Assembly: GCA_017503375.1 (NCBI GenBank)
Contig: JAFVTF010000074.1
Coordinates: forward strand, 1 to 64,000
From: Lentisphaeria bacterium
GTDB lineage: Bacteria > Verrucomicrobiota > Lentisphaeria > Victivallales > UBA1829
Length of the DNA stretch: 64,000 nucleotides
Direction: 5' to 3'
The translations under genes were made by a program, and so were the position numbers. Positions 43,162 to 52,580 of this stretch are shown here, piece after piece. The notes below the pieces were generated by a model. The model worked only from the letters and a program-made list of their open reading frames with translations. It had not been told where the DNA came from and searched no databases. The number at the start of each line of letters is the position of its first letter. Within the stretch, counting starts at the first letter, position 1.

Positions 43162-43803
43162 TCAATCCTTTTGAGCTATTTTCTTTCCGGGCTCTTTCGG
43201 AATTTTCAGTTTTTCATTCAGAATAACATATTCCACATATTTCCTGCAAACTTTTTCTGCGTATCTTCCCACAGGTTTGTGAGCCATTACCATATCGGTA
43301 TCATCATTATACAAAGCCATCCATTCCAGCAGGCGTGATCTTCCTGCATTATATTCAGCCAATGCCATTCTCAGAAAATCAGGATTTTTATACCAGCGTC
43401 TCAACGCTCTGGTAATGTACCATGTTCCGATTTCAATATTCAGCTCCGGCTGATACATTTCTTCAGGTGTCGGTTGTTTCACACCTTTGGATTCTGCCCA
43501 ATCAGCGGCTGCTGCATGACGGATCTGCATCAAACCGATTTCACCATCCTTTCCGACTTTTTGCGGACAGAATGAACTTTCTGTAAAAATGATCGCTTTG
43601 ACCAGCATGGGGTCAACTCCATGCTTAGCAGCAGATGTTTCAATTATTTTTTCATATTTCAATTCTCTGTTTGACAGAGATTCCTGAGCATAAAGATTTG
43701 CCGAAAAGAAGAGCAATACGGCAGCAATGATGCACAGGAACATTCCGGCAGGAAATCTGAAAAAAGATACAGAACCCCTTCCGGTCCGAACCGGGTTACT
43801 CAT
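43162..43803 (-). CDS. Lytic transglycosylase (SLT family)
   Basis: The 213-aa protein has one N-terminal hydrophobic segment at ~18-36 (signal or anchor). The SLT fold has 'AAKHGVDPMLVKAIIFTESS' with catalytic Glu75, then 'GEIGLMQIRHAAAADWA', 'PELNIEIGTWYITRAL' and 'MALAEYNAGRSRLLEW'. It cleaves peptidoglycan glycan strands in the periplasm. The Cys after the Glu-Ser-Ser motif is normal variation. Confidence 0.93.
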   Translation of the reverse strand: MSNPVRTGRGSVSFFRFPAGMFLCIIAAVLLFFSANLYAQESLSNRELKYEKIIETSAAKHGVDPMLVKAIIFTESSFCPQKVGKDGEIGLMQIRHAAAADWAESKGVKQPTPEEMYQPELNIEIGTWYITRALRRWYKNPDFLRMALAEYNAGRSRLLEWMALYNDDTDMVMAHKPVGRYAEKVCRKYVEYVILNEKLKIPKEPGKKIAQKD

Positions 43804-43862
43804 TGAAAATCCTTTCTGTTTTCTTTCGGATTGTCATCTGTAAAACAGAACAGAGACAACAG

Positions 43863-43893
43863 AAGAGTCTGAATCTCAAAGACTCAGGCTCTT
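43863..43893 (-). terminator. 14-bp hairpin downstream of the HlyD/ABC operon
   Basis: AAGAGTCTGAATCT (43863-43876), loop CAA, AGACTCAGGCTCTT (43880-43893), with one mismatch and one G-U pair. The following minus-strand sequence is U-rich but interrupted, so it is a moderate terminator. Confidence 0.5.
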
Positions 43894-43933
43894 CTTATTA
43901 ATATAGCACAGTTTTTGAAAAATGCAAGAAATG

Positions 43934-45127
43934 TTACTTTTTCGGCTGATTCGCCTTTTCTCCGGTCTTTCCGGAAATGGCAGATTTCTTAAATGCTTCC
44001 ACTCTGCGTTTCAAACCTTTCATGCGCCGTTTGACATAATCTTCGCTCTTGATTCCGAGAAGAACAAAGAGAATCCGTTCACGTCCTGTCAGAATCGTAA
44101 TTTCACAGGAGGAACCGAAACGGAGAGGATAAGGTTCATCTGTCAAAATCAGTTTCACCGGATAAAAACGCCGTCCGTCAACTTCCACCGGCAGCTGATA
44201 AACATAATCAACTTCCCCATAGAAATATCCATAATCCAGATAATTATACTGGGTACTGATGATTCGGGCTTTCTGTCCGGATTTCACCTTGTAAACCTGA
44301 TTTTCATTCACCAGAGCGACGACTTTTTTGTATTGGTCTGCGGAAAATTTAACAACAACATCCCCTTTTGAATAGTAATTTCCGGGGCGCGGCGGGATAT
44401 CCGTCACGATTCCATGATCAGGAGCTAGAATGGTATAATCTTCCAAATGACGTTCTTCCATTTTAAGCTGATCTTTTTTATTGGCGAGCAGCTGCTTCAT
44501 CTGCTTGATCTCTTCTTCCGCTTTCTGGATAATTTCTTTTGCAAGACCGGTTTGCAGGGTTTTCCAGTCTTCTTTCAAACGTGCAAGACTCATCTTATTG
44601 GAAAGATGATCCATCTCAACTTTCAGGAATTCTTTTCTGGAAATAACTTTTTTCTGATAAAGATCACTGTAAACTTCCAACTCTTTTTCAGACCGCTGAA
44701 AGCGTTCATCCGCTTCCTGCAGCTGAATTTTTGTATGACGGTAATGAGTCGGAAGCGGGTCCCGTTTCAGAATAGCCAGGTCTTTACTCTTGACTTCAAG
44801 AGCAATTTCCATTTCTTTGATTTCATTTTTGATTTGTTTAATTGCGTCCAACTGATTCCGGTTATCGAACTGCAGCAGTTTTTCCCCACGCTGAACAGCC
44901 TCTCCGGAATGTTTGTAGACCTCTGTAATCTTGGCATTGACAAGCGTTTTTATTTCATACTGACGGACGCCTTCCACGTTTCCGATTCCATTGACTTCAT
45001 CATCCATGTGTCCGATAGTGATAACAACAACCAGAACAATGAACAGGAAGAGAACAAACCAGATAATATGACGGAAAAAGCGGAGCTGTTCCTTGATATT
45101 GATTTTCGGCGGAAGCTGATTACTCAT
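43934..45127 (-). CDS. HlyD-family membrane fusion protein
   Basis: The 397-aa protein has a single N-terminal membrane helix ('IIWFVLFLFIVLVVVITIG'). A barrel-sandwich part has 'YEIKTLVNAKITEVYKHSGE' and 'GEKLLQFDNRNQL'. A long coiled coil at ~90-225 follows, then 'YTILAPDHGIVTDIPPRPGN' (second lipoyl half) and a beta barrel. The C-terminus is basic ('VKRRMKGLKRRVEAFKK') and cytosolic or flexible. It overlaps the ABC gene by ATGA, so the two form one exporter; an outer-membrane channel is not encoded here. Confidence 0.92.
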   Translation of the reverse strand: MSNQLPPKINIKEQLRFFRHIIWFVLFLFIVLVVVITIGHMDDEVNGIGNVEGVRQYEIKTLVNAKITEVYKHSGEAVQRGEKLLQFDNRNQLDAIKQIKNEIKEMEIALEVKSKDLAILKRDPLPTHYRHTKIQLQEADERFQRSEKELEVYSDLYQKKVISRKEFLKVEMDHLSNKMSLARLKEDWKTLQTGLAKEIIQKAEEEIKQMKQLLANKKDQLKMEERHLEDYTILAPDHGIVTDIPPRPGNYYSKGDVVVKFSADQYKKVVALVNENQVYKVKSGQKARIISTQYNYLDYGYFYGEVDYVYQLPVEVDGRRFYPVKLILTDEPYPLRFGSSCEITILTGRERILFVLLGIKSEDYVKRRMKGLKRRVEAFKKSAISGKTGEKANQPKK

Positions 45128-46917
45128 GATAAGTCTCCTTTCGCCATTTTTTTCTGTTTTTCGTACAGGTCTTTATAAACCCCATTCTGAGCCATCAGCT
45201 CTTCATGGGTTCCTTTCTGAACCATCTTTCCTGCATCGATCACGATGATCTTATCTGCATTCTGGACTGTTGAAAGCCGGTGGGCAATAATAATCGTTGT
45301 TTTTCCTTCCATCAAGCGGTCAAGTGCCTGCTGGACCAATGCTTCAGAAAGGGTATCCAAAGCACTGGTGGCTTCGTCCAGAATCAGAATGCTGGGATTC
45401 TTCAGCACTGCACGGGCAATGGCAAGACGCTGCTTCTGTCCGCCGGAGAGGGTTGCACCGTTTTCTCCCAGGACTGTATCATAACCATTCGGCATACCGT
45501 AAACGAACTCTGCCACGTTCGCCAGTTCAGCGGCATGAATGATTTCATCCATTGTTGCATCCGGTTTTGCATACGCAATATTTTCCCGGATTGTTCCCGA
45601 GAACAGGAACGGTTCCTGAAGAACCACACCAATCTGTTTCCGATAGGCTTCCAATCCCATGCGGCGGACGTCTATGCCGTCAACCCGGATTGCTCCGCCT
45701 GTAACATCATAAAAACGGAGAAGCAGGTTTGTTACGGTAGATTTACCGGAACCGCTGGGCCCGACCAATGCGACTTTTTCACCGGGCTTCACATCCAGTG
45801 TAAAGTTGCTGATAGTGGGAACCGCAGCATCTTTCTTATAGGTAAAGGTGACATTATCGAATTCAATTCTTCCGACAAGAGACTGCGGTTGGACCGGATG
45901 TTCCACTTCTTTGATTTCCGGAATTGTATTCAGAATATTCATAATACGGGAGGCTCCGACCAAACCTTGAGAGAGTGTGAGAGAAAGACTTGAAATAATG
46001 GAAATAGGCTGAAGAAGCAATCCCACGTAACTGTAGAATGCAACAAATTCTCCGATCGTTACTGAGCCGTCCTGAACATATCGGATACCAAAACCGATGG
46101 TCAGCAGATAGGTGAAAACTGTCAGGATATCACTGCATGACACTTGCAGAATTCCGTCAACTGTAACTTTCATCTGCAATTCCACGATCGGACGCAATGT
46201 TTTGAAGAACCGGAGGGATTCCCCGTGTTCCCGGGCAAATGATTTCACAATTTTAACGCCCATGAGTGTTTCCGACAATGTGGCTGAAATTTCGGAAGTC
46301 TTTTCCTGAACATGCATAAAGTCTTTTCTAACAACCTTCTGAAAATACCGGAAGTTCAAAAAGTGAAGCGGCATGGTCAGGAATATAATCAAAGCCATCT
46401 GCCAGTTGATAAAGAACAGAAGCACAGAAATCAGCAGCAGCTGGAAGAACTGTTCACTGAACTGGGTAACTGTACGGATCAGCATATTCACCAGCGCAAC
46501 GTCACTGATCATATTGGAGATCAGTTTCCCGGTCCGGTATTCCTGATAAAATCTCAAAGAGAGACTCTGAAGATGTTTGAATACCTTCTGGCGCATATCC
46601 ACCACAATACGGACCCCGGTATAGTCCACCATATACATGGCAACATAACGCAGCAAGAATCTTGCCAGATAGATGATTGCCATCAATCCGCAAAGAATCC
46701 AGAACAACAGGTAGTCTGAGTTCGGAAGGATCCGGTCGATAGCAATCTTCAGCATCCATGGCATGACCAGACCAATCATATTGAACATGATGTAGGTCGT
46801 AGTTGCTGCAATCAGCATCCATTTATACTGTAAGAAAATAGGAATAACTTTCGCAAAAGTTTCTCTTTTGCTTCCGGCATGTGGCTCCTTTTCGGAAGGA
46901 GACGAATTTTTCATCAT
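45124..46917 (-). CDS. ABC exporter, fused permease and ATPase
   Basis: The 597-aa type I exporter half has a six-helix domain at ~25-320. The ATPase has 'ALVGPSGSGKSTVTNLLLRF' (Walker A), 'QIGVVLQEPFLFSGTIRENI' (Q-loop), 'GENGATLSGGQKQRLAIARA' (signature), 'SILILDEATSALD' (Walker B) and 'IIIAHRLSTVQNAD' (H-loop). There is no C39 peptidase domain, so the cargo is not a double-Gly peptide processed by this protein. Pairing with a HlyD protein suggests export across two membranes of a lipid, peptide or polymer. Confidence 0.95.
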   Translation of the reverse strand: MMKNSSPSEKEPHAGSKRETFAKVIPIFLQYKWMLIAATTTYIMFNMIGLVMPWMLKIAIDRILPNSDYLLFWILCGLMAIIYLARFLLRYVAMYMVDYTGVRIVVDMRQKVFKHLQSLSLRFYQEYRTGKLISNMISDVALVNMLIRTVTQFSEQFFQLLLISVLLFFINWQMALIIFLTMPLHFLNFRYFQKVVRKDFMHVQEKTSEISATLSETLMGVKIVKSFAREHGESLRFFKTLRPIVELQMKVTVDGILQVSCSDILTVFTYLLTIGFGIRYVQDGSVTIGEFVAFYSYVGLLLQPISIISSLSLTLSQGLVGASRIMNILNTIPEIKEVEHPVQPQSLVGRIEFDNVTFTYKKDAAVPTISNFTLDVKPGEKVALVGPSGSGKSTVTNLLLRFYDVTGGAIRVDGIDVRRMGLEAYRKQIGVVLQEPFLFSGTIRENIAYAKPDATMDEIIHAAELANVAEFVYGMPNGYDTVLGENGATLSGGQKQRLAIARAVLKNPSILILDEATSALDTLSEALVQQALDRLMEGKTTIIIAHRLSTVQNADKIIVIDAGKMVQKGTHEELMAQNGVYKDLYEKQKKMAKGDLS

Positions 46918-47095
46918 GACCTGTAAAACTCCAATTTTTATTTCAGGTTTTTGACGGGTTAGCCTATAAGAACGTGTAATCTAACTCCCCAAATGAATAT
47001 TTCAAGCGGATTTTTTTTACAAAAAGAAAAAACTTTCGACTTTTTTTGAGTTATATCGAACCTGTTCCCGGTTACAGTGTAAATTTCACCTGGTT

Positions 47096-47746
47096 TTACT
47101 TTACCGGCAGGGTATCTTCGACCAGATAGCGATCTGAATCTTTCATATTGACAAGTTTCTGCTGAAAAATCAGAATTTTCTCATAGATATCTTTTCTTTT
47201 TGATTTCGGGAATTTCTCTATCAATTCCGTTGCTTTTTCAAAATCTTCTGCCCTTCTTGCAATATCGATCATCTGCAGTTTATAATCCGTCGATTGTTTA
47301 TGATAACCTTTCTGCATCTTGCAGAATAAAGATTTTTTCCGCATTTCTTTTGCGAATTCTCTATCATGACGATCATCAGCAATCCATGCAGCTTTGAGAA
47401 ACAAATCGGCGGCTGCTTCGTAATCTTCCGGTGTATACAAAAGTTTTATCTGTGCCGCCAGTTCGTAGAGTTTTTCTGTTGCGGGATTATTTGAGTCCGA
47501 TGTGCAATCTTTCTTGATCAGTTTCTGAAAATCCGGATGCTCCGGCGGTTCTTTTGAAATGTCCATTCCTGTATAGCCGCATTCCGGGCAATGCTGAATC
47601 AGGTGATAAATAAGCGCTCGTCTCATCGGGGCAGGGCGCAAGTCAAGATCGGGAGAACCGAATTCATTCGTTGACATGACCTGCCTTGCAAAAACAGGAG
47701 AACCGCAATTTTTACAGATAACATTGAGAGGGTAAAGTGTTGTCAT
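47096..47746 (-). CDS. Zinc-ribbon/TPR-like protein, DUF2225-type
   Basis: The 216-aa protein starts at ATG 47746, with AAAGGA seven bases upstream. Two Cys pairs, 'VICKNCGSPVFARQV' and 'QHCPECGYTGMD', form a probable zinc ribbon. Helical repeats follow ('DYEAAADLFLKAAWIADDRH'), as in DUF2225 proteins of sporulating and other bacteria. Cytosolic. Function unknown. Confidence 0.8.
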   Translation of the reverse strand: MTTLYPLNVICKNCGSPVFARQVMSTNEFGSPDLDLRPAPMRRALIYHLIQHCPECGYTGMDISKEPPEHPDFQKLIKKDCTSDSNNPATEKLYELAAQIKLLYTPEDYEAAADLFLKAAWIADDRHDREFAKEMRKKSLFCKMQKGYHKQSTDYKLQMIDIARRAEDFEKATELIEKFPKSKRKDIYEKILIFQQKLVNMKDSDRYLVEDTLPVK

Positions 47747-47858
47747 AATTTTATCCTTTCTATTGGTTTGTTTATATATAGTACGCTGTCTTTTGAAAAA
47801 AATGCACAGATATCCCATAATTTTTCTGTAAAAAGCAGGGGGAAAGTCGTTTTTTTAT

Positions 47859-47886
47859 TTGCAAAAACAGGAAAAGCTGTTATTTT
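47859..47886 (+). promoter_or_regulatory. Promoter of the secreted protein gene
   Basis: TTGCAA (47859-47864), 16 bases, TATTTT (47881-47886). A 16-nt block CACAGATATCCCATAA at 47805-47820, shared with the palindrome at 52581-52630, lies upstream. Confidence 0.55.
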
Positions 47887-47920
47887 AACCATAACGTTAA
47901 AAACAAACGGAGAATAAACA

Positions 47921-48721
47921 ATGAATTCTTTCACAAAAATTGCTGTTTGTGCAATGGCTTTTGCCGGACTTTCCATTGCATCCGCTGAAACCGTAAATCT
48001 TGCAGATAAGACGTTTCTGAAGAAATCTTTCGGAGATTTTTCTGCAACAGGAAAAGAATTTACAACCAAGGGGATGACATATCTGTTTGGTTCAAAATCT
48101 TTTGATGTCGATCCCGCAAAGAAAATCAGTTTCAAACTTACAGTTTCCGGAAAACTTGAAAAAAATGCCCGTGTCTATGTCGGTTTCAACCTCATGGATG
48201 CAAAAGGACGTGGTTACCAGGCGATTGCATGGCAGGGAATTACAACATCTTTCACTCAGTTGACCCGTGCCGCCAAGAAGGGCGATACTGTCATTTACGT
48301 GAAGAACGGCGGCGCATGGTCTACAGCTTCAACTGTTTACATTGCACTTAATGCAAAAGAAGATGGTTCTGATTTGCCGAATACGAAAATTGCTATGAAC
48401 AATATCAAGACCAAAGTTAAAAAAGGTGATGAGTGGGAAATGACCCTGAAGACTCCTTTGAAGGTTGATATTGCAGCAGGAACAAATGTCCGTCAGCATA
48501 TTGCGGGCGGTTATTATTATTGCGCGATCAAAGATATCAAACCGACAGATAAGGAAGTTGTTCTGACCGGTGCTGTTCAGGGATTTGCGAAAACAGTCGG
48601 CGGTTTCAATGGTAAAAACTGGCCCATCGGTGTGAAAAAAGTTAATTTCCTGATTTTGGCTGACTGGGGAAAAACAGGCGCAGTTCTTAATTTCAAAGAT
48701 GCTTCTCTTGTTGTTGAATAA
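47921..48721 (+). CDS. Secreted beta-rich protein of unknown function
   Basis: The 266-aa protein has a clear signal peptide 'FTKIAVCAMAFAGLSIASA' with cleavage after ASA. The mature part is beta-rich and Lys-rich: 'KKISFKLTVSGKLEKNARVY', 'GFNLMDAKGRGYQAIAWQGI', 'GFNGKNWPIGVKKVNFLIL'. The pattern suggests a carbohydrate-binding-like sandwich, but no family is recognised. CGGAG precedes the ATG. With its own promoter and strong terminator it is a monocistronic, probably highly expressed gene. Confidence 0.82.
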   Translation: MNSFTKIAVCAMAFAGLSIASAETVNLADKTFLKKSFGDFSATGKEFTTKGMTYLFGSKSFDVDPAKKISFKLTVSGKLEKNARVYVGFNLMDAKGRGYQAIAWQGITTSFTQLTRAAKKGDTVIYVKNGGAWSTASTVYIALNAKEDGSDLPNTKIAMNNIKTKVKKGDEWEMTLKTPLKVDIAAGTNVRQHIAGGYYYCAIKDIKPTDKEVVLTGAVQGFAKTVGGFNGKNWPIGVKKVNFLILADWGKTGAVLNFKDASLVVE

Positions 48722-48742
48722 GATTCGTTTTTGATTGTACAT

Positions 48743-48777
48743 GGCTCTACTGTTTTTTTTCCAGTGGAGCCTTTTTT
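48743..48777 (+). terminator. Terminator of the secreted protein gene
   Basis: GGCTCTACTG (48743-48752) pairs with CAGTGGAGCC (48762-48771) through one G-U pair, and six T follow. Confidence 0.85.
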
Positions 48778-48796
48778 GTAAGTTGCAGGATTAAAA

Positions 48797-49636
48797 ATGA
48801 AAATTTATCATTATTGGCTCAAGAAAAAAGTTCGTTTGACAGATGAACCGGGTCTGGATGCTGTGGTATACGGAAAATCCAATCTTTCAGAAGAAGATGC
48901 TCTTAAAGATCTGATGGAAACGGCAAAAATGATCCGCAGCCGCATTTTGAACGGTGAACGTTTCATAAAAAGCGAGGATTATGTCGCTCCCATCCGGGAG
49001 GAGTTTCTGGAAGAAATCTCTCCGGGAAATATTATTACACGGAATTATTACGGGGCAGAAATCCTGAATACTGAAACCATGATTTTCGCAGATGTCGACT
49101 ATAAATGTTTTAAGCGTCGCTATGTTCCCGGTTTTTTCGGCAGATTATTCGGAAAAAAAGAAGAATCCGAGGCGGAATATCAAGATCGGGTTCAGACATC
49201 TGTCATAAATTCCATCAAGCAGGAATGGATTGAAAAATCCCATATCCGGGTTTACAGAACTCATTCCGGATACCGGGTTTTGTTTGCCGGACTTCAAATA
49301 CAGCCGGGGTCCCGGGAATGTTACGATTTGCTTTGTTATATGAATTCCGATATCTTGTACAACCTTTTATGCCGGAAACAACAGTGCTGCCGCGCAAGGC
49401 TGACTCCGAAGCCCGGCCGGATTAAACAGCGTTCTCTAAGATTGAGATATCCCTTTGAGGCAGAACAAACGGAAAAAATCAATGAATGGATTCAGGAGTA
49501 TAATCAGAAGTCTGCACAATTTGCTGTGTGCAAATTGATCGCAACATATGGACGGAATCCCGATGTTGAAGAGCAGAAGATCATAGCATATCACGATGAA
49601 AAGTGCAGGGCAAAAGAACGTCTTCCGCTGGCATAA
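48797..49636 (+). CDS. Conserved protein with primase-like signature
   Basis: The 279-aa protein resembles hypothetical proteins I know by the pattern 'GAEILNTETMIFADVDYKCF' followed by 'RVYRTHSGYRVLFAG'. The D-x-D and the H-S-G-Y-R block are placed as in archaeo-eukaryotic primase cores, so a nucleotidyltransferase fold is possible. Cys-rich 'NLLCRKQQCCRARLTPKPGR' sits after it. ATG 48797 follows TTGCAGGATTAAAA, a weak site. It is the only gene between two terminators. Confidence 0.75.
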   Translation: MKIYHYWLKKKVRLTDEPGLDAVVYGKSNLSEEDALKDLMETAKMIRSRILNGERFIKSEDYVAPIREEFLEEISPGNIITRNYYGAEILNTETMIFADVDYKCFKRRYVPGFFGRLFGKKEESEAEYQDRVQTSVINSIKQEWIEKSHIRVYRTHSGYRVLFAGLQIQPGSRECYDLLCYMNSDILYNLLCRKQQCCRARLTPKPGRIKQRSLRLRYPFEAEQTEKINEWIQEYNQKSAQFAVCKLIATYGRNPDVEEQKIIAYHDEKCRAKERLPLA

Positions 49637-49658
49637 TATCTGAAAATAAAACTTCTTC

Positions 49659-49700
49659 AGCATGGCAAAGGCAAATAGCTTTTTCCATGCTTTTTATTTT
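49659..49700 (+). terminator. Terminator after the primase-like gene
   Basis: AGCATGG (49659-49665) pairs with CCATGCT (49685-49691), followed by TTTTATTTTT. Confidence 0.7.
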
Positions 49701-49736
49701 TGAATCGATTTGATAATTATTCTCTCATCCCAAGAC

Positions 49737-49764
49737 TTGATTTTTTGTGATTTTGAGGTATATT
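49737..49764 (+). promoter_or_regulatory. Promoter of the EamA transporter gene
   Basis: TTGATT (49737-49742), 16 bases, TATATT (49759-49764). Confidence 0.6.
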
Positions 49765-49800
49765 AATAAGATTGTCTGGAACTCAACAAGGATATTTATT

Positions 49801-50724
49801 ATGACACTTACAGCTTTTGCTTTGATCGTTTTTTCTGCGGTCCTTCACGCTTCATGGAATCTGATTGCAAAGAAAAATCGCATGAGATTTGCTTTTTATA
49901 CTCTGCTTTGTATTCCCGGTTCCCTGTTCTGGTCCAATGTTCAGTTCTGGACACCGATCCCGCTCTCCGGACTTCCCTGGACATTCTGGCTGATCATCGC
50001 AGCAACCATTTTTTCAGATGTTTTCATCTATTGTATCGGCGTAACGCAATCTTATAAACGCATGGATATGGCTTCAGCATATCCGATGATGCGTGCTCTG
50101 CCGATTCTGATGACCGCAGCCGCAACTGCAATTCTCGGCTGGGGAGCACCGCTTCCCTGGATTTCTGTTTTCGGTTTTCTTCTTGTTTTCTGCGGCTCCC
50201 TCATGATGCCGCTTCTGAAATTTTCTGATTTCAAAATTTCAAATTATCTTACACCTACGATTTTCTTTGTCTTCCTGGCTGCGTTGGGGACAACCGGATA
50301 TACGATCTTTGACAGCAAAGGTTTGGAGATCATCCGGGACTATTGTGCAGCAGAAGGGATGGAAATCCCCAAAGCAGTTCAGTCTCTGACTTATTATTCC
50401 ACCCGGAGTTTATGTTTGGTTTCAACCCTGCTTATTACAACATTTAGTTTGAAAGAAGAACGGAACGCCTTTTTTGAATATTGGAGGGAGCGGAATTTTA
50501 TGCCGTTCGTCGGCGGGATTTGTGCATCCGGCACGTACGTTCTTGTATTGATTGCAATGAATTATGTGACCAATGTTTCTTACGTACAGGTATGCCGTCA
50601 ATTGGGATTGCCGATTGGAATGGCTGCCGGAATCCTGGTTTTGAAGGAACGCAGCACTCCGGTCAAATGGGTTGGCGTTGCTTTAATTCTCATTGGTTTC
50701 GCAGTTGCGGTTCTTCTGAAATAA
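49801..50724 (+). CDS. EamA/DMT-family transporter
   Basis: The 307-aa protein starts at ATG 49801, with AAGGA eight bases upstream. It has about ten membrane helices in two EamA repeats, e.g. 'FALIVFSAVLHASWNLIAKK' at the N-terminus (the 'HASWN' block is typical) and 'VKWVGVALILIGFAVAVLLK' at the C-terminus. 'DMASAYPMMRALPILMTAAA' is the family's first-repeat end. It probably exports or imports a small metabolite; the substrate is unknown. It is unrelated in detail to the tandem pair at 5-7 kb. Confidence 0.88.
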   Translation: MTLTAFALIVFSAVLHASWNLIAKKNRMRFAFYTLLCIPGSLFWSNVQFWTPIPLSGLPWTFWLIIAATIFSDVFIYCIGVTQSYKRMDMASAYPMMRALPILMTAAATAILGWGAPLPWISVFGFLLVFCGSLMMPLLKFSDFKISNYLTPTIFFVFLAALGTTGYTIFDSKGLEIIRDYCAAEGMEIPKAVQSLTYYSTRSLCLVSTLLITTFSLKEERNAFFEYWRERNFMPFVGGICASGTYVLVLIAMNYVTNVSYVQVCRQLGLPIGMAAGILVLKERSTPVKWVGVALILIGFAVAVLLK

Positions 50725-50791
50725 TCATTTCAGATAGGGCAGGGGAGCTTTTCTGCCTTGTGATGCGGAGAACCGTATGTCAGCTGAAAAT

Positions 50792-52519
50792 TTACTTCAG
50801 CTTCTGTTCCGTTTCATCAAGAATTGAGTTCTCAGCGAGAATCAAAAGACCGTCATTGGCTTCGATAATCGTATCACCGTGGGGAACAAGATGTTTCTTT
50901 CCGCGGCGGATCAGCAATACCAAAGCGCCTCTGGGGAGTCCGGCAGCTGAAAGAGGAATGCCAACCAACGGGGAGTTCGGCAGAATTTCAAATTCTTTTG
51001 TATCCCCGTCAATTGTTCCGGTATTGTCAAATTCCAATGGAACTCTGGGGCATACCCGCAGCGGTTCATCCAGTTTCAGCAGACGGGCAAACGGCATAAG
51101 AGTCATTCCCTGCAGGATCACAGATGTCAAAACGATAAAAAACACGATATGGAACATCATATCATTGTGCGGAATATTCGCCATGAGCGGAAAGGTTGCA
51201 AGCATAATCGGAGCACCTCCGCGCAATCCGACCCAGGAAACCAGCAAGCGTTCACGGTAATTGAATTTGCTTTTGATCGTACAGAGAAAAACGGACAGCG
51301 GACGAGCAAAGACCATCAAAATCAGAGCGATTGCCAACCCCTGCCACCAGATATCCAAGAGTTTCGTCGGCGTAACCAGCAAGCCCAGCATTCCGAACAA
51401 TACCACCTGCATCAGCCATGCAATACCGTCACTGAAACGGCCTACACCGTTATGATAAATGAATTTACTGTTGCCCATGACCAGTCCTGCCACATAAACC
51501 GCCATAAAACCGTTTCCTTGAAGGAGTTCAGTTCCTCCGTAAGAGAGAATAACCGCTCCGATTCCGAGAACATAATACAAACCGTCATATTCAAAATCAA
51601 TTTTGTTGAAGAGCCAAACCAGCAGTTTTCCCCATGTGATTCCCAATACAACCCCCAACAGCATTTTCTGGATAAAGATTGGAACAATCATTTTATAGAG
51701 AGAAAAGTCTGCTGCAATACCCGTAGCATTTTCTGTCATTACAACGCCAATCATAAAAATCGTAAGAAACGCAGCCATCGGATCGTTGCTCCCCGATTCA
51801 AATTCCAGCAGAGAACGCAGGTCCCCTTTTAATCCGACATTCTTGGACCGCAGAATCGCAAACACTGCCGCTGCATCTGTGGAAGAGACGATAGAACCTA
51901 AGAGAAAGCACCAGGAAAACGGCACATTAATTCCCGGAACAGCCCATCTGAGGAAGTAAAAGGACACTGCACCAACGATCAGAGCCGTAAGAAGAACACC
52001 CAGACTGGACAAAAGTCCTCCGGTCGTACTGATCTTTTTAATGCTTCTCCAGCTGGTATCAAATCCCCCGGAAAACAGAATGAATGCCATCGCAATGGAA
52101 CCGATAATATTCGCTTCAATCGGATTATCAAACTTGATATGTCCGATTCCCTGTTCACCAGACAGCATACCAACGCCCAGAAACACCAGAAGACACGGCA
52201 TATTGATCCAGGCTGAAAGTTTACTTGCACATGCACAAAGCAGAATCAAGATGGCGACAATTGTCATTCCATTGCTCAGTTTATCCGGAAGAACCTTCCA
52301 AACCTGAGAGGAATCATCCTGGTCCTGTTTTTTTAAAACAGATTCTTTCTTTTCCGAAATCTTTGTTTGCGGCTTTTCAGCTTTTGCCGGAGTTTCTTTA
52401 ACAGCGACTTGTTCTATCTTATTTTTCTGCACAGCAGAACCGTCCGCTTCCGGAAGCTCAGTTGCAGCGGCAAAGAAAGTAACAATTGTAAAAAGAAGAG
52501 TAATAATCAGATTTTTCAT
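50792..52519 (-). CDS. CPA1-type K+/H+ (or Na+/H+) antiporter with RCK-C-like tail
   Basis: The 575-aa protein has an N-terminal signal-like helix, then a ~60-residue charged linker ('KAEKPQTKISEKKESVLKKQ') not usual in the family. About twelve membrane helices follow, with 'PCLLVFLGVGMLSGEQGIG', 'LGSIVSSTDAAAVFAILRSK', 'FESGSNDPMAAFLTIFMIG' (the ion-binding N-D pair), and 'LLVSWVGLRGGAPIMLATFP'. The C-terminal ~85 residues ('FEILPNSPLVGIPLSAAGLP') form a TrkA-C domain, as in NhaP2/CvrA potassium-proton antiporters. There is no operon partner. Confidence 0.93.
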   Translation of the reverse strand: MKNLIITLLFTIVTFFAAATELPEADGSAVQKNKIEQVAVKETPAKAEKPQTKISEKKESVLKKQDQDDSSQVWKVLPDKLSNGMTIVAILILLCACASKLSAWINMPCLLVFLGVGMLSGEQGIGHIKFDNPIEANIIGSIAMAFILFSGGFDTSWRSIKKISTTGGLLSSLGVLLTALIVGAVSFYFLRWAVPGINVPFSWCFLLGSIVSSTDAAAVFAILRSKNVGLKGDLRSLLEFESGSNDPMAAFLTIFMIGVVMTENATGIAADFSLYKMIVPIFIQKMLLGVVLGITWGKLLVWLFNKIDFEYDGLYYVLGIGAVILSYGGTELLQGNGFMAVYVAGLVMGNSKFIYHNGVGRFSDGIAWLMQVVLFGMLGLLVTPTKLLDIWWQGLAIALILMVFARPLSVFLCTIKSKFNYRERLLVSWVGLRGGAPIMLATFPLMANIPHNDMMFHIVFFIVLTSVILQGMTLMPFARLLKLDEPLRVCPRVPLEFDNTGTIDGDTKEFEILPNSPLVGIPLSAAGLPRGALVLLIRRGKKHLVPHGDTIIEANDGLLILAENSILDETEQKLK

Positions 52520-52528
52520 AATGAACGA

Positions 52529-52556
52529 AATGTAATACGGATAATTAAATTTTCAA
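52529..52556 (-). promoter_or_regulatory. Promoter of the antiporter gene
   Basis: On the minus strand TTGAAA (52556-52551), 16 bases, TACATT (52534-52529), very close to the start codon. Confidence 0.5.
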
Positions 52557-52580
52557 GTAAGAAAAAAATTTTTTTACATA

